Both the position numbers and the translations under genes were made by a program. This document shows, one piece after another, positions 1 through 11,688 of a DNA stretch of 64,000 nucleotides. Below the pieces are notes generated by a model. The model was not told the origin of the DNA. It saw nothing but the letters and a program-made list of their open reading frames with translations, and ran no database searches. Every line of letters begins with the position of its first letter. The first letter of the stretch is position 1. Origin of the DNA: Caballeronia sp. TF1N1 (lineage in GTDB: Bacteria > Pseudomonadota > Gammaproteobacteria > Burkholderiales > Burkholderiaceae); assembly GCF_022878925.1 (NCBI RefSeq), contig NZ_CP084626.1, positions 1-64,000 on the forward strand, given 5' to 3'.

Positions 1-936
1 GTCGCCGACAATCCCGGCATCTCGTACAACCCGCTTTTTCTTTACGGAGGCGTGGGCCTGGGCAAGACGCATCTGATCCACGCTATCGGCAATCAGTTGC
101 TGATGGACAAGGCGGGCGCGCGCATCCGCTACATTCACGCGGAGCAGTACGTGTCCGACGTGGTGAAGGCGTATCAGCGCAAGGCGTTCGACGACTTCAA
201 GCGTTACTACCATTCGCTCGATCTTTTGTTGATCGACGATATTCAGTTCTTCTCGGGCAAGTCGCGTACGCAGGAAGAGTTCTTCTACGCGTTCGAGGCG
301 CTGGTCGCGAACAAGGCGCAAGTCATCATCACGAGCGACACGTATCCGAAGGAAATCTCCGGTATCGACGACCGTCTGATCTCGCGCTTCGATTCCGGTT
401 TGACGGTCGCCATCGAGCCGCCCGAGCTGGAAATGCGCGTTGCCATTCTGATGAGAAAGGCGCAGTCCGAAGGCGTGAGTCTTTCCGAAGACGTCGCGTT
501 CTTCGTCGCGAAGCATCTGCGCTCGAACGTGCGTGAACTCGAAGGCGCGCTGCGCAAGATCCTCGCTTATTCGAAGTTCCATGGCCGCGACATCACCATC
601 GAGCTGACCAAGGAAGCGCTCAAGGATCTGTTGACGGTGCAGAACCGCCAGATCTCGGTGGAGAACATTCAGAAGACCGTCGCGGATTTCTACAGCATCA
701 AGGTCGCCGACATGTATTCGAAGAAGCGGCCGGCCAACATCGCGCGCCCGCGCCAGATCGCGATGTATCTGGCGAAGGAACTGACGCAGAAGAGTCTGCC
801 CGAGATCGGCGAGCTTTTTGGCGGTCGCGATCACACCACCGTGCTGCACGCCGTGCGCAAGATCGCGGCCGAACGCGGCACGGATGCGCAGCTCAATCAC
901 GAACTTCACGTGCTCGAACAAACGCTGAAGGGTTGA
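1..936 (+). CDS. dnaA: Chromosomal replication initiator DnaA (5' end outside window)
   Basis: The frame is open from the first base, so about the last 311 residues of DnaA are present and the N-terminal domains I and II are missing. DnaA binds DnaA boxes at oriC and opens the origin in its ATP form. The AAA+ domain shows Walker [10 protein letters not shown] near visible residues 16-24 and Walker [10 protein letters not shown] near 76-84. The C-terminal DNA-binding domain IV carries the DnaA signature around [16 protein letters not shown] methionine is not available before base 52 and there is no reason to start there, because the family pattern continues upstream. It is followed by a terminator and then dnaN, the usual order at the origin. 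I am very sure of the identity; only the missing start limits the entry. Confidence 0.98.
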   Translation, partial: VADNPGISYNPLFLYGGVGLGKTHLIHAIGNQLLMDKAGARIRYIHAEQYVSDVVKAYQRKAFDDFKRYYHSLDLLLIDDIQFFSGKSRTQEEFFYAFEALVANKAQVIITSDTYPKEISGIDDRLISRFDSGLTVAIEPPELEMRVAILMRKAQSEGVSLSEDVAFFVAKHLRSNVRELEGALRKILAYSKFHGRDITIELTKEALKDLLTVQNRQISVENIQKTVADFYSIKVADMYSKKRPANIARPRQIAMYLAKELTQKSLPEIGELFGGRDHTTVLHAVRKIAAERGTDAQLNHELHVLEQTLKG

Positions 937-989
937 GCCGGCGCGAACGCGTCGATTATTGCGCCACCGGACCTGTTTATTGGTAAAAA

Positions 990-1020
990 CGCCCCCAATT
1001 TTCGGGGGCGGTTCCGTTTT
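990..1020 (+). terminator. Intrinsic terminator after dnaA
   Basis: A perfect 7-bp stem CGCCCCC / GGGGGCG (990-996 and 1004-1010) with a 7-nt loop is followed by GTTCCGTTTT. It lies 53 bp after the dnaA stop and separates dnaA from the dnaN leader. Confidence 0.75.
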
Positions 1021-1139
1021 AAGGCACAATATAGGTTTAGCTATCCGTGGCCTGGGCGGCTGGCGTCAAGCATTCGCGAGTGACCGGCGGGGGGCCGGCA
1101 ACGCGTGTTACGAGGTTGTCCGGCGAGCGCGGCGAACCA

Positions 1140-1163
1140 ACCGCTGGTGACAAAACCAGCGGT
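1140..1163 (+). other. Perfect 9-bp hairpin in the dnaN leader
   Basis: ACCGCTGGT (1140-1148) and ACCAGCGGT (1155-1163) are exact inverted copies around the loop GACAAA. The hairpin ends 43 nt before the dnaN start. It has no T-run, so it is not an intrinsic terminator. It could be an operator or an mRNA leader stem; its function is unknown. Confidence 0.5.
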
Positions 1164-1206
1164 GGCAAAACCGGCGGACAGGCCGTCACATCAACGAAGG
1201 AACTCT

Positions 1207-2313
1207 ATGCAACTGGTCAAGACCGAACGAGACAATCTTCTAAGGCCGCTGCAAACCGTGAGCGGTATCGTAGAACGCCGCCATACCTTGCCGATCCTCG
1301 CCAATCTGCTGATCACCAAGAACGGCGCCGATGTGTCGTTCCTCTCGACGGATCTCGAACTCCAGATCACCACCCGCGCCGATTTCGGCGTTGGCAGCGA
1401 CCAGATCGCCACCACGGTCGCCGCGCGCAAGTTGCTCGACATTTTGCGCGCCATGCCGCCGGGTGAGGTTGCGCTCGACTTGTCCGACAAGCGCCTGACC
1501 GTGCGCTCCGGCAAGAGCCGCTTCGCGCTGCAGACGCTCGCCGCGGACGAGTTTCCTACCGTCAACCAGGCTACAGACTTCGGCGCGAGCCTTTCGGTTC
1601 CGCAGAAAACGTTTCGCCAGTTGCTCGGCATGGTGTATTTCGCCATGGCCCAGCAAGACATTCGCTATTACCTGAACGGCATGTTGCTCGTGGTGGATGG
1701 CGACCAGTTGATGGCCGTCGCAACGGACGGTCACCGTCTCGCGTTCTCGTCCATGAAGATCGACGGCGGCACGTTCCCGCGTCAGGAAGTCATCATCCCG
1801 CGCAAGACCATCCTCGAATTGCAGCGTCTGCTGGAAGACATCGACGACACGCTCAAGATCGACATCGCCGCGACGCAGGTGAAGTTCAGTTTTGGCCAAG
1901 TCGAACTCGTGTCGAAGCTCGTCGAAGGCAAGTTCCCCGACTTCCAGCGCGTGATTCCCAAGGCGCACAAGAACACATTCGAAATCGGTCGCGAAGAACT
2001 GCAGCGCTCCCTGCAGCGCGCGGCCATTCTCACGTCGGACAAGTTCAAGGGCGTGCGGTGTCTGGTCGAGCCGGGTCAGCTCAAGATCATGTCGACCAAC
2101 GCCGACCAGGAAGAAGCGCAGGAAGAGCTGGAAATCGCATATCAGGGCGATACCGTCGACATCGGTTTCAACGTCACGTATCTGCTCGACGTGCTTGCGA
2201 ATCTGAAGGTCGACACGCTGCAAGTGAGCCTTGGCGACGCCAACTCCAGCGCGCTCATCACAATTCCGGAAAACGAGGAATTCAAGTATGTCGTGATGCC
2301 AATGCGCATCTGA
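1207..2313 (+). CDS. dnaN: DNA polymerase III beta subunit (sliding clamp)
   Basis: The 368-residue protein has the normal length for the beta clamp, which forms a dimeric ring around DNA and tethers polymerase III and other repair and replication proteins. The N-terminus MQLVKTERDNLLRPLQTVSG, the internal QQDIRYYLNGMLL stretch and the C-terminal VVMPMRI are typical of the family, the last being part of the partner-binding end of the ring. The frame is open further upstream to 1105, but ATG 1207 is preceded by GAAGGAACTCT, a well placed ribosome binding site, and matches the family N-terminus. The gene lies between dnaA and gyrB and is bounded by terminators on both sides, so it probably has its own promoter in the dnaA-dnaN spacer. 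Confidence 0.98.
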   Translation: MQLVKTERDNLLRPLQTVSGIVERRHTLPILANLLITKNGADVSFLSTDLELQITTRADFGVGSDQIATTVAARKLLDILRAMPPGEVALDLSDKRLTVRSGKSRFALQTLAADEFPTVNQATDFGASLSVPQKTFRQLLGMVYFAMAQQDIRYYLNGMLLVVDGDQLMAVATDGHRLAFSSMKIDGGTFPRQEVIIPRKTILELQRLLEDIDDTLKIDIAATQVKFSFGQVELVSKLVEGKFPDFQRVIPKAHKNTFEIGREELQRSLQRAAILTSDKFKGVRCLVEPGQLKIMSTNADQEEAQEELEIAYQGDTVDIGFNVTYLLDVLANLKVDTLQVSLGDANSSALITIPENEEFKYVVMPMRI

Positions 2314-2338
2314 CGCGTTCAGGTACCACGAACACACC

Positions 2339-2367
2339 AAGGGGCGGCTCGCCCCTTTGGCGTTTTT
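2339..2367 (+). terminator. Intrinsic terminator after dnaN
   Basis: The 8-bp perfect stem AAGGGGCG / CGCCCCTT with loop GCT is followed by TGGCGTTTTT. It lies 25 bp after the dnaN stop and leaves only about 60 bp for a gyrB promoter. Confidence 0.8.
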
Positions 2368-2379
2368 AAGGTGTTTTGA

Positions 2380-4899
<2,520 letters not shown>

Positions 4900-4928
4900 G
4901 GGGTAGGTAGCGCGACGCTATCACTCCG

Positions 4929-4982
4929 AAACCGTAAGTACCGCGCGCGAGGTCTCACGCGCTGGCACTTACGGTTTTTTTA
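4929..4982 (+). terminator. Strong intrinsic terminator after gyrB
   Basis: AAACCGTAAGT (4929-4939) pairs perfectly with ACTTACGGTTT (4967-4977), and the interior can add a GC-rich stem. The 3' arm runs into eight T residues (4975-4982). Confidence 0.85.
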
Positions 4983-5053
4983 TTGAACGCCAACGCCATA
5001 CTCCCACCCAAAACGCACGGACCTGGTTCCGCCGCGCCACCCGCAGACCCGCG

Positions 5054-5076
5054 TACACTTTCGGTTTGAACCGAAA
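5054..5076 (+). promoter_or_regulatory. Candidate -10 box with adjoining perfect palindrome
   Basis: TACACT (5054-5059) resembles a -10 box. It touches the inverted repeat TTTCGGTT-TG-AACCGAAA (5059-5076), which is 8 bp per arm and perfect. The site is 58 bp before the zinc-ribbon gene and dbpA. I see no convincing -35. It could be a repressor operator or a leader hairpin. Confidence 0.4.
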
Positions 5077-5134
5077 ATCACTTCGCCGCATTCCGTCGCG
5101 GCTACGTGCATCACGCAACAACGAGAAATCCGAC

Positions 5135-5329
5135 ATGTTCACCTGCCGAAACCAGTCCTGCGACGCAACGTGGGACGTCTCAGACGTCGTCATCAAGAAT
5201 GAAGGTCAGGGCCTGCTGTTCCGCTGCCCGATGTGCGGCGCGCGCAATTACGTGACGCGCCACGACGCACCCGATGGCGCCATCACCTACGAGCAGGTCA
5301 CCGAAATCCCGCCGCGAGGCGCGCAATAA
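5135..5329 (+). CDS. Small zinc-ribbon protein, function unknown
   Basis: This is a 64-residue protein with two cysteine pairs, CRNQSC at residues 4-9 and CPMC near 31-34, spaced as in a zinc ribbon. It has no signal peptide or membrane segment, so it is likely cytoplasmic. The frame is open upstream to 5066, but ATG 5135 puts the first cysteine pair at the very N-terminus and gives a compact domain. The stop is two bases before the dbpA start, so the two genes are almost certainly co-transcribed and may both act on RNA. I do not recognise a named family and assign no reaction. The palindrome at 5059-5076 is the only visible regulatory candidate. Confidence 0.75.
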   Translation: MFTCRNQSCDATWDVSDVVIKNEGQGLLFRCPMCGARNYVTRHDAPDGAITYEQVTEIPPRGAQ

Positions 5330-5331
5330 CC

Positions 5332-6714
<1,383 letters not shown>

Positions 6715-6926
6715 GTCCGGTGAGTCGCCAACGAGCTAGTTAAGGAAATGTAGCGTGAAGGGTTGTCCTCCAAGCGAGCCCGCCCGACGCGCCCCGCAGC
6801 GCCGCACCGCGAATTCACGGAAGCGAGCCGCGCGCGCGAAAGCTTTGCAGATTCAGCGTATCCCGGCCTTCACGCGGGTTTCCAAGCAACTGCAAACGTG
6901 CGGTGCAACGGCGCCGTGCTCGACCC

Positions 6927-8312
6927 TCAAACTTTCCTCTGCGGCTCGACTGAAATCCCATCCGACGACGTCACCTTCGACGTTCTCGCCGTCACCAGCC
7001 GCAATCCGCTCGCCACGCTTCCCACGCCCGCGAACGCCGCTCCAAGCGACAACGCGAGCGCCGGACCATGCTTCCCCGCGATGCTGAAGCACAACGCGAC
7101 GAGCGCCGCGCCGGTGGCCTGTCCGATCAGCCGCGAAGTCGCGATCGTGCCACTTGCGCCACCCGCGCGTTCGCGCGGCGCGCTCGACATGAACGCCTTC
7201 AGATTCGGCGACTGAAAGAAGCCGAAGCCCGCGCCACAGATCGCCATGCGGATGCAGATTTCGAGCACATGCGGTTGCGCTGGCAGCATCGCGAGCGACA
7301 CCATTCCCACGCATAGAATCGCGAGCCCGACGCCGCCCAGCAAACCCGGCGCGTGCCGATCCGACAAGCGTCCGGCGATCGGCGCCATCAACGCGACGAG
7401 CGCTGACCACGGCGTCATCAGAAAGCCGGTTTCCACCTGACTGCGACCGAGCACGCTTTCGAAGAAAAACGGCAACGACACGAACGCGAGCCCTTGCGCG
7501 GCAAACGAGCAGATCGCGGTCATCGTGGAGAGCGCGAACATCGGGCGGCGGAAGAGATCGACGGGTAGCATCGGCGCGGGATGACCGCGCTCGCGTCGGA
7601 GAAGCAGAACGCCCGCAATCAACGTGACGCCGAACGACGCGAGCACGGTATGCGCGGGCGCGCGCTGGGCCGCTTCGCCGAGCGCGAAGATGAGCGACGC
7701 GAACGTGATCACGTTGAGCAAGGCGGCGACACGGTCGAAGCCGTGTTCGGCGCGCTTGGTCTGCGGCAACGACCGCACCGCGATGGCGAGCGCGAACACG
7801 CCGATCGGCAAGTTCACGGCGAAGAGCCACGGCCACGTGCCGAGCGAGAGCACGATCGATGCGACCGTCGGCCCGACCGCGAACGCGATACCCACGACGA
7901 GCGCGTTGAGTCCCACGCCGCGCCCAAGCCGATGCGGCGGAAAAATCGCGCTGATGAGCGCCGCGTTGACGCTCATGATCGCGCTCGCGCCGAGCCCTTG
8001 CAGCAGGCGCGCGGCGACGAGCGTCGGCAGCGACCACGAGAACGCGCAGACCGCGGACGCGACGAGGAACACGACGAGCCCGCCGAGATACACGCGCCGG
8101 TGTCCGAGGATGCCGCCGAGCGCGGCAAGCGGCAGCAACGTGGCGACCATTGCCAGCTGATACGCGTTGATGATCCAGACCGACGCGGCGGGTGTCGTAT
8201 GCAGATCGGCCGCGATGGCCGGCAACGCCGTGTTCGCGATGGCGGTATCGAGCGTGGCGAGCGCGACGGACAGCAGGATCGCGAGCATGCCGCGGCGCTC
8301 GAGCGAGGACAT
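6927..8312 (-). CDS. MFS drug/proton antiporter, DHA2-like (14 TM)
   Basis: The 461-residue protein is strongly hydrophobic with about 14 predicted membrane segments. LDTAIANTALP in the first segment and GGILGHRRVYLGG after the second are characteristic of DHA2-type major facilitator exporters such as the EmrB/QacA group, which expel toxic compounds with proton uptake. The reading frame extends to 8456, but the extra 48 residues are polar, proline-rich and unlike the family; MSSLERRGM at 8312 gives the usual short lead into segment 1. No good ribosome binding site is seen at either place, so the start is uncertain. It is convergent with dbpA and divergent from the DUF488 gene. No adjacent TetR or MarR regulator is present, and the substrate cannot be predicted. 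Confidence 0.85.
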   Translation of the reverse strand: MSSLERRGMLAILLSVALATLDTAIANTALPAIAADLHTTPAASVWIINAYQLAMVATLLPLAALGGILGHRRVYLGGLVVFLVASAVCAFSWSLPTLVAARLLQGLGASAIMSVNAALISAIFPPHRLGRGVGLNALVVGIAFAVGPTVASIVLSLGTWPWLFAVNLPIGVFALAIAVRSLPQTKRAEHGFDRVAALLNVITFASLIFALGEAAQRAPAHTVLASFGVTLIAGVLLLRRERGHPAPMLPVDLFRRPMFALSTMTAICSFAAQGLAFVSLPFFFESVLGRSQVETGFLMTPWSALVALMAPIAGRLSDRHAPGLLGGVGLAILCVGMVSLAMLPAQPHVLEICIRMAICGAGFGFFQSPNLKAFMSSAPRERAGGASGTIATSRLIGQATGAALVALCFSIAGKHGPALALSLGAAFAGVGSVASGLRLVTARTSKVTSSDGISVEPQRKV

Positions 8313-8530
8313 GGGTGCGTCGGGGTTGCGGGGCGCGTTTTGGGGATGTTCTTCGGAGGGCACGTCGGCGGTTCCGGATGTAAGCGGAAGAGGAATAATC
8401 CGAAACGATACGGGAACCCGGTGCATTCCGCTCGCCACGGTCGCGGGAGCTTTCAAAGCGTTGTCAGCGTGTATCGCGCGTTGCTTCGGCGCGGTTATCC
8501 TTCGCCGGTGACATTCGAAGGAAAACGATC

Positions 8531-8911
8531 ATGGCGATTCGAATCGTGCGGCTCGGCACGCCGCGCGCGGTGGACGAAGGGCTGCGTATCGGCACGGTTC
8601 GGCGTCCGCCGCGCGGCGTGCCGAAAGCCGAATTCGCGAGCCGCGACTTTTACGACGTGTGGTATCCGAATCTGGCGCCGTCGGCAGAACTGGTCGCCGA
8701 AGCGCTCGCGGCCGAAGACGACAAACAATGGCGCGCGTTCGTGAGGAAATTCAAGGCGGAGATGGCGGTTTCCGAGGCGAGCCGATCGCTGGACTTGCTT
8801 GCGGCGTTATCGCGTTCGACGAATTTGTCGGTCGGATGTTATTGCGAGGACGAGTCGCGGTGCCACCGTTCGGTGCTGCGGGAGTTGCTGGCGGAAAGGG
8901 CGCGGTGGTGA
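8531..8911 (+). CDS. DUF488 family protein (YeaO-like)
   Basis: This 126-residue cytoplasmic protein carries the DUF488 hallmark CYCEDESRCHR at residues 103-113, after the conserved N-terminal GTVRRPPRG and FYDVWYPNLAPS stretches. The family is widespread and biochemically uncharacterised; a catalytic or metal-binding role for the cysteines is plausible but not shown. ATG 8531 has a GAAGGAAAACGATC ribosome binding site. The gene diverges from the MFS exporter, with about 220 bp between the starts, and is followed by a 9-bp inverted repeat before the convergent lipoprotein operon. Length is normal for the family. Confidence 0.85.
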   Translation: MAIRIVRLGTPRAVDEGLRIGTVRRPPRGVPKAEFASRDFYDVWYPNLAPSAELVAEALAAEDDKQWRAFVRKFKAEMAVSEASRSLDLLAALSRSTNLSVGCYCEDESRCHRSVLRELLAERARW

Positions 8912-8915
8912 TTTA

Positions 8916-8945
8916 GCTCGCCTGGGCTGTGGGGCTCAGGCGAGC
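8916..8945. terminator. Inverted repeat between convergent genes
   Basis: GCTCGCCTG (8916-8924) and CAGGCGAGC (8937-8945) form a perfect 9-bp stem with a 12-nt loop between the convergent DUF488 and DUF799 genes. Neither side has a T-run, so termination is inferred from position only. Confidence 0.45.
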
Positions 8946-8951
8946 ATGCGT

Positions 8952-9623
8952 TCAGTCCGTGCCGTATTTAGGCGAGTGCGGTCCGTAGAGTACGGTTGTC
9001 TTGCCGCCCGATGCCAGAAGACGTTGGCTCGTGAGGCCTGCCACGTCGAAGGACTTGTCGGTTAAGGTATGCGCGACCTGCGTCACGACACTCTGCGCAA
9101 TCGCGCTGATGAGCCCGTAACCGACGCCCACGTTCACGCCCACTTCCTTGCCATTCGCGCTCGCGGAGCCTTTCCAGAGTTCGTCGCCTGAGCGCAGATC
9201 GACGAGCTTCGCGTTTGCGGTGACGACGGTCCTGCTGTCGAAGACCACGAACTTGGTGCCGTAGTTCGTGACTGTCGTGTACAACGCCGCATCCGCGCCG
9301 AAAATCTCGCGCAGCTTGGCCGGCGCGACATTCTGGATGTCCGTTGGCGTAGTCAGGCCGTTGTGCTTGAACGTCTCGTCCATTTCAGCGACCGGCACGA
9401 CGTAGTAGCCCGCTTCTGCGAGCGGCATCGTCATTTGGGCGAGCATGCCGTATGTCGCCTTGATATCCGACGTCTCGTTGACCGGCGGCAACACGAGAAT
9501 CGTGCGCGGCTTGCTATTGCGAAATGCGGTGTAGTCGATCTGTTGCGGAGTGGAAGCGCACGCGCTCAACAGGCACAAAACCGACAGCGCCGCGAAGAGT
9601 TTATGAGAGAGGAACTTGATCAT
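8952..9623 (-). CDS. DUF799 / GNA1162-type lipoprotein
   Basis: The 223-residue protein begins with a lipoprotein signal peptide ending LLSAC, so Cys22 should be lipidated. The mature part fits the DUF799 family, known from the neisserial antigen GNA1162, which resembles TolB-N/CsgG-type periplasmic domains. It is the last gene of a three-lipoprotein operon (CsgG-like, DUF4810, DUF799) with 9-bp and 25-bp gaps. That trio recurs together in proteobacteria and is thought to form an envelope assembly or secretion device, but the cargo is unknown. Nothing next to it encodes an obvious substrate such as curli. Confidence 0.88.
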   Translation of the reverse strand: MIKFLSHKLFAALSVLCLLSACASTPQQIDYTAFRNSKPRTILVLPPVNETSDIKATYGMLAQMTMPLAEAGYYVVPVAEMDETFKHNGLTTPTDIQNVAPAKLREIFGADAALYTTVTNYGTKFVVFDSRTVVTANAKLVDLRSGDELWKGSASANGKEVGVNVGVGYGLISAIAQSVVTQVAHTLTDKSFDVAGLTSQRLLASGGKTTVLYGPHSPKYGTD

Positions 9624-9632
9624 GGCCGGCGT

Positions 9633-9998
9633 TTAATGAAGTTTGCTCAACAAAAGGTTCATGTAGGCGGACGACTCGGGGAACGCGTTCTTTTCGGCTT
9701 CGAGTTCCTTTCTGGCTTCATCCGAACGGCCGACGCTTGCATACAGTGCGCCGATGTGGGCACGGAAGCCGGGCGGCAGCGCGTTATTCTTCGCAAGGAT
9801 TTGCTGGCGCGCTTTTTCGAGCGCGTCGATCTGCTCGGGGACGGGTTTGTCGCCCGTGAAGAAGGCATACACCTGCGGTTGATACGCGTCCCACTGGTAA
9901 AGCGGCGGCGTGGATTGCGTGGCACAACCGGTCAGCAGCGCGCACGCTGCCGCGACCGGCAAGAGAATGCCGGTCGAGAAAAGTTTCTTGTGATTCAT
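9633..9998 (-). CDS. DUF4810 lipoprotein
   Basis: This small 121-residue lipoprotein has a signal peptide ending LLTGC (lipidated Cys25), followed by LYQWDAYQPQVYAFF, typical of DUF4810. The rest is helical and resembles a short TPR-like hairpin, with ALYASVGRSDEARKELEAEK. In this gene set it is a fixed middle partner between the CsgG-like and DUF799 lipoproteins, so a structural or adaptor role at the outer membrane is likely. Function is inferred only from conserved neighbourhood. Confidence 0.87.
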   Translation of the reverse strand: MNHKKLFSTGILLPVAAACALLTGCATQSTPPLYQWDAYQPQVYAFFTGDKPVPEQIDALEKARQQILAKNNALPPGFRAHIGALYASVGRSDEARKELEAEKNAFPESSAYMNLLLSKLH

Positions 9999-10023
9999 GC
10001 TTCTGAGTGTTGATGAGTGATGC

Positions 10024-10701
10024 TTACTTGGAGGCTCGTAGCGCGCCCGCGTCGACTTGTTCGGACAGGTGGTTCACCGCTTCTTGAATTGCCAGGTCGA
10101 GCACCTTGCCGTTGAGCGTGGAGTCATAACTCGCAGTGCCGCCGAAGCCGATGATTTCCCGGTTGGACAGGCTGTACTCGCCGGCGCCCTGGCTCGACAC
10201 GACGACTTCGGAGGTCGATGCATCGACGATATTCAGGCTCACCTTGGCGTAGGCTACCTGGCTCTTGCCGCTGCCGAGAATGCCGAACAACTCGCGATCG
10301 CCGACTTCCTTGCGCCCGAATTCGGTGACGTCGCCGGTAATGACGTAGTTGGCCGCTTTAAGCGCTTGCTGCTTGTTTGCGATGGCGGCTTCCTGCTTGG
10401 TCTCGTTCATGTTCTCGCGATCGAGGACGGAGAAGCGCCGGCTCTGTTGCAGCGTCGTGACGAGAATGGTCTTGGCCTGGCTGCCGACGCGGTCGACGCC
10501 ATCGGAGAAAAGGCCGCGCATATAGCTCGAACGGTTGTCGAATTTGCCAACGGCGACGGCTACCGGCTTGCCCGCATAGGGCGTCTGAGCGATGCTGACC
10601 GCCTGAACGGGCAGTGATTTGAATGCTTCCGTCGCACATCCGCTCAGGAGGACGGTAACGGAAGCGAGGGCGACTACTAAGTGTTGTTTTGTGAAGACCA
10701 T
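10024..10701 (-). CDS. CsgG-like lipoprotein
   Basis: The 225-residue protein has a lipobox ending LLSGC (Cys22) and a CsgG/TolB-N-like fold signature, including AVAVGKFDNRSSYMRG, QSRRFSVLDRENM and YVITGDVTEFGRKE. CsgG forms the outer-membrane pore for curli export, but this homologue has no csgA, csgB, csgE or csgF beside it, so it belongs to the separate CsgG-DUF4810-DUF799 set. The frame runs to 10770; ATG 10701 is chosen because AAGG lies just upstream and the signal peptide then has normal length. It is the first gene of the operon. The region between its start and the terminator at 10989 is about 290 bp and shows no gene. Confidence 0.87.
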   Translation of the reverse strand: MVFTKQHLVVALASVTVLLSGCATEAFKSLPVQAVSIAQTPYAGKPVAVAVGKFDNRSSYMRGLFSDGVDRVGSQAKTILVTTLQQSRRFSVLDRENMNETKQEAAIANKQQALKAANYVITGDVTEFGRKEVGDRELFGILGSGKSQVAYAKVSLNIVDASTSEVVVSSQGAGEYSLSNREIIGFGGTASYDSTLNGKVLDLAIQEAVNHLSEQVDAGALRASK

Positions 10702-10988
10702 TGGAACCTTGCGAGACAGCGTGCCGGACGCATTCGATGCGGTGACGAACAGCGCGGGTTTTCGCGTCACGATGTTTCGACAGTTGCGTTCGCGGACTCG
10801 TGTGAACGGTAACGGATCGACCAGCGCCCTTGTTGCATCGAGAGCGAAAGAGGCAAGGATTGTTCAGCGATTTGAAAGCGAGGGCTAGCGCGAAAATTCT
10901 TAATTTTTGGCGCGATGAGGTGGAAGCGGCAGACATGACCGACCGTCCGCTGCGGATGCGAGTGAGAGAGTCGCAAGGCTCAGAATGC

Positions 10989-11019
10989 AAAAAGCCCGGT
11001 CACGAGGACCGGGCTTTTT
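10989..11019. terminator. Bidirectional terminator beside tRNA-Lys
   Basis: AAAAAGCCCGGT (10989-11000) pairs perfectly with ACCGGGCTTTTT (11008-11019), giving T-runs in both directions. On the minus strand it lies 12 nt after the tRNA-Lys CCA end. Confidence 0.88.
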
Positions 11020-11031
11020 GCATTAATTCTT

Positions 11032-11107
11032 TGGTGGGGCGTGAGTGACTCGAACACTCGACCTACGGATTAAGAGTCCGCTGCTCTACCAACTGAGCTA
11101 ACGCCCC
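11032..11107 (-). tRNA. tRNA-Lys (anticodon CUU), CCA encoded
   Basis: The minus strand reads as a full 76-nt cloverleaf. The acceptor stem GGGGCGT / ACGCCCC is perfect and is followed by A and an encoded CCA. The anticodon stem is GCGGA / TCCGT with loop CTCTTAA, giving anticodon CTT for the lysine codon AAG. The T-arm is normal. A terminator follows at once. Confidence 0.97.
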
Positions 11108-11253
11108 CAACACAGAAATGAAATTATAGCGGGGTTATTTCGAAAAGCGCAAGTCCTTCGCCCGAAAATTTTCGCATCGCACCAACGGCCAGCCCGCGAA
11201 TCAAAAACGTCCCGCCCGGTATCATCACGCACACAACACAAAGACTCACAGCC

Positions 11254-11679
11254 ATGGACGACTCTGCCATCCGCAATCTGCTGGACACGATCCTCGCGCC
11301 GTGGGTCCGCGAACTGCATCTCGCGCCGCAATCTTCCACGGAAGATTCGATCACGCTGCGTCTGCCGCACGCCGATCATCTGCGGCACGCGGGCGGAGTC
11401 ATCTGCGGTCAGGTCTTCATGGCCGCCGCCGATACCGCGATGGTCGTCGCCATCTCCCACGCAATGGGCGGCTTCGTTCCCGTGACCACCGTCTCGCTCA
11501 ACACGACCTTCATGCGCCCGGTCAAGTCCGGCGATGTCCTCGTCACCGCGAAAATCCAGCGACGCGGCCGCAATCTCGTCTTCGGCGAAATCGAGCTTCG
11601 CGGCAACGACGGCGAACTCGCCGCTCACGCGACCACGACCTACGCATTCATCAACCCGACGCATCAGCAAAAGGCTTAA
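11254..11679 (+). CDS. PaaI-like hotdog thioesterase
   Basis: This 141-residue protein is a single hotdog domain. HAGGVICGQVFMAAADTAMVVA is typical of the PaaI/YbgC branch, where the histidine-glycine segment and the aspartate on the central helix form the active site that hydrolyses acyl-CoA thioesters. TVSLNTTFMRPVKSGD is the matching strand. The substrate cannot be told from sequence. It is followed 9 bp later by the patatin-like lipase and then an OsmC protein, so the three probably form an operon linked to lipid or acyl turnover. The start ATG 11254 gives a full domain; the upstream tRNA region offers no other start. Confidence 0.88.
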   Translation: MDDSAIRNLLDTILAPWVRELHLAPQSSTEDSITLRLPHADHLRHAGGVICGQVFMAAADTAMVVAISHAMGGFVPVTTVSLNTTFMRPVKSGDVLVTAKIQRRGRNLVFGEIELRGNDGELAAHATTTYAFINPTHQQKA

Positions 11680-11688
11680 GCAGCAAAC

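Noticed and set aside
959..1150. Small open frame in the dnaA-dnaN spacer
   Set aside because: It runs across the terminator and hairpin and has no ribosome binding site or family resemblance.
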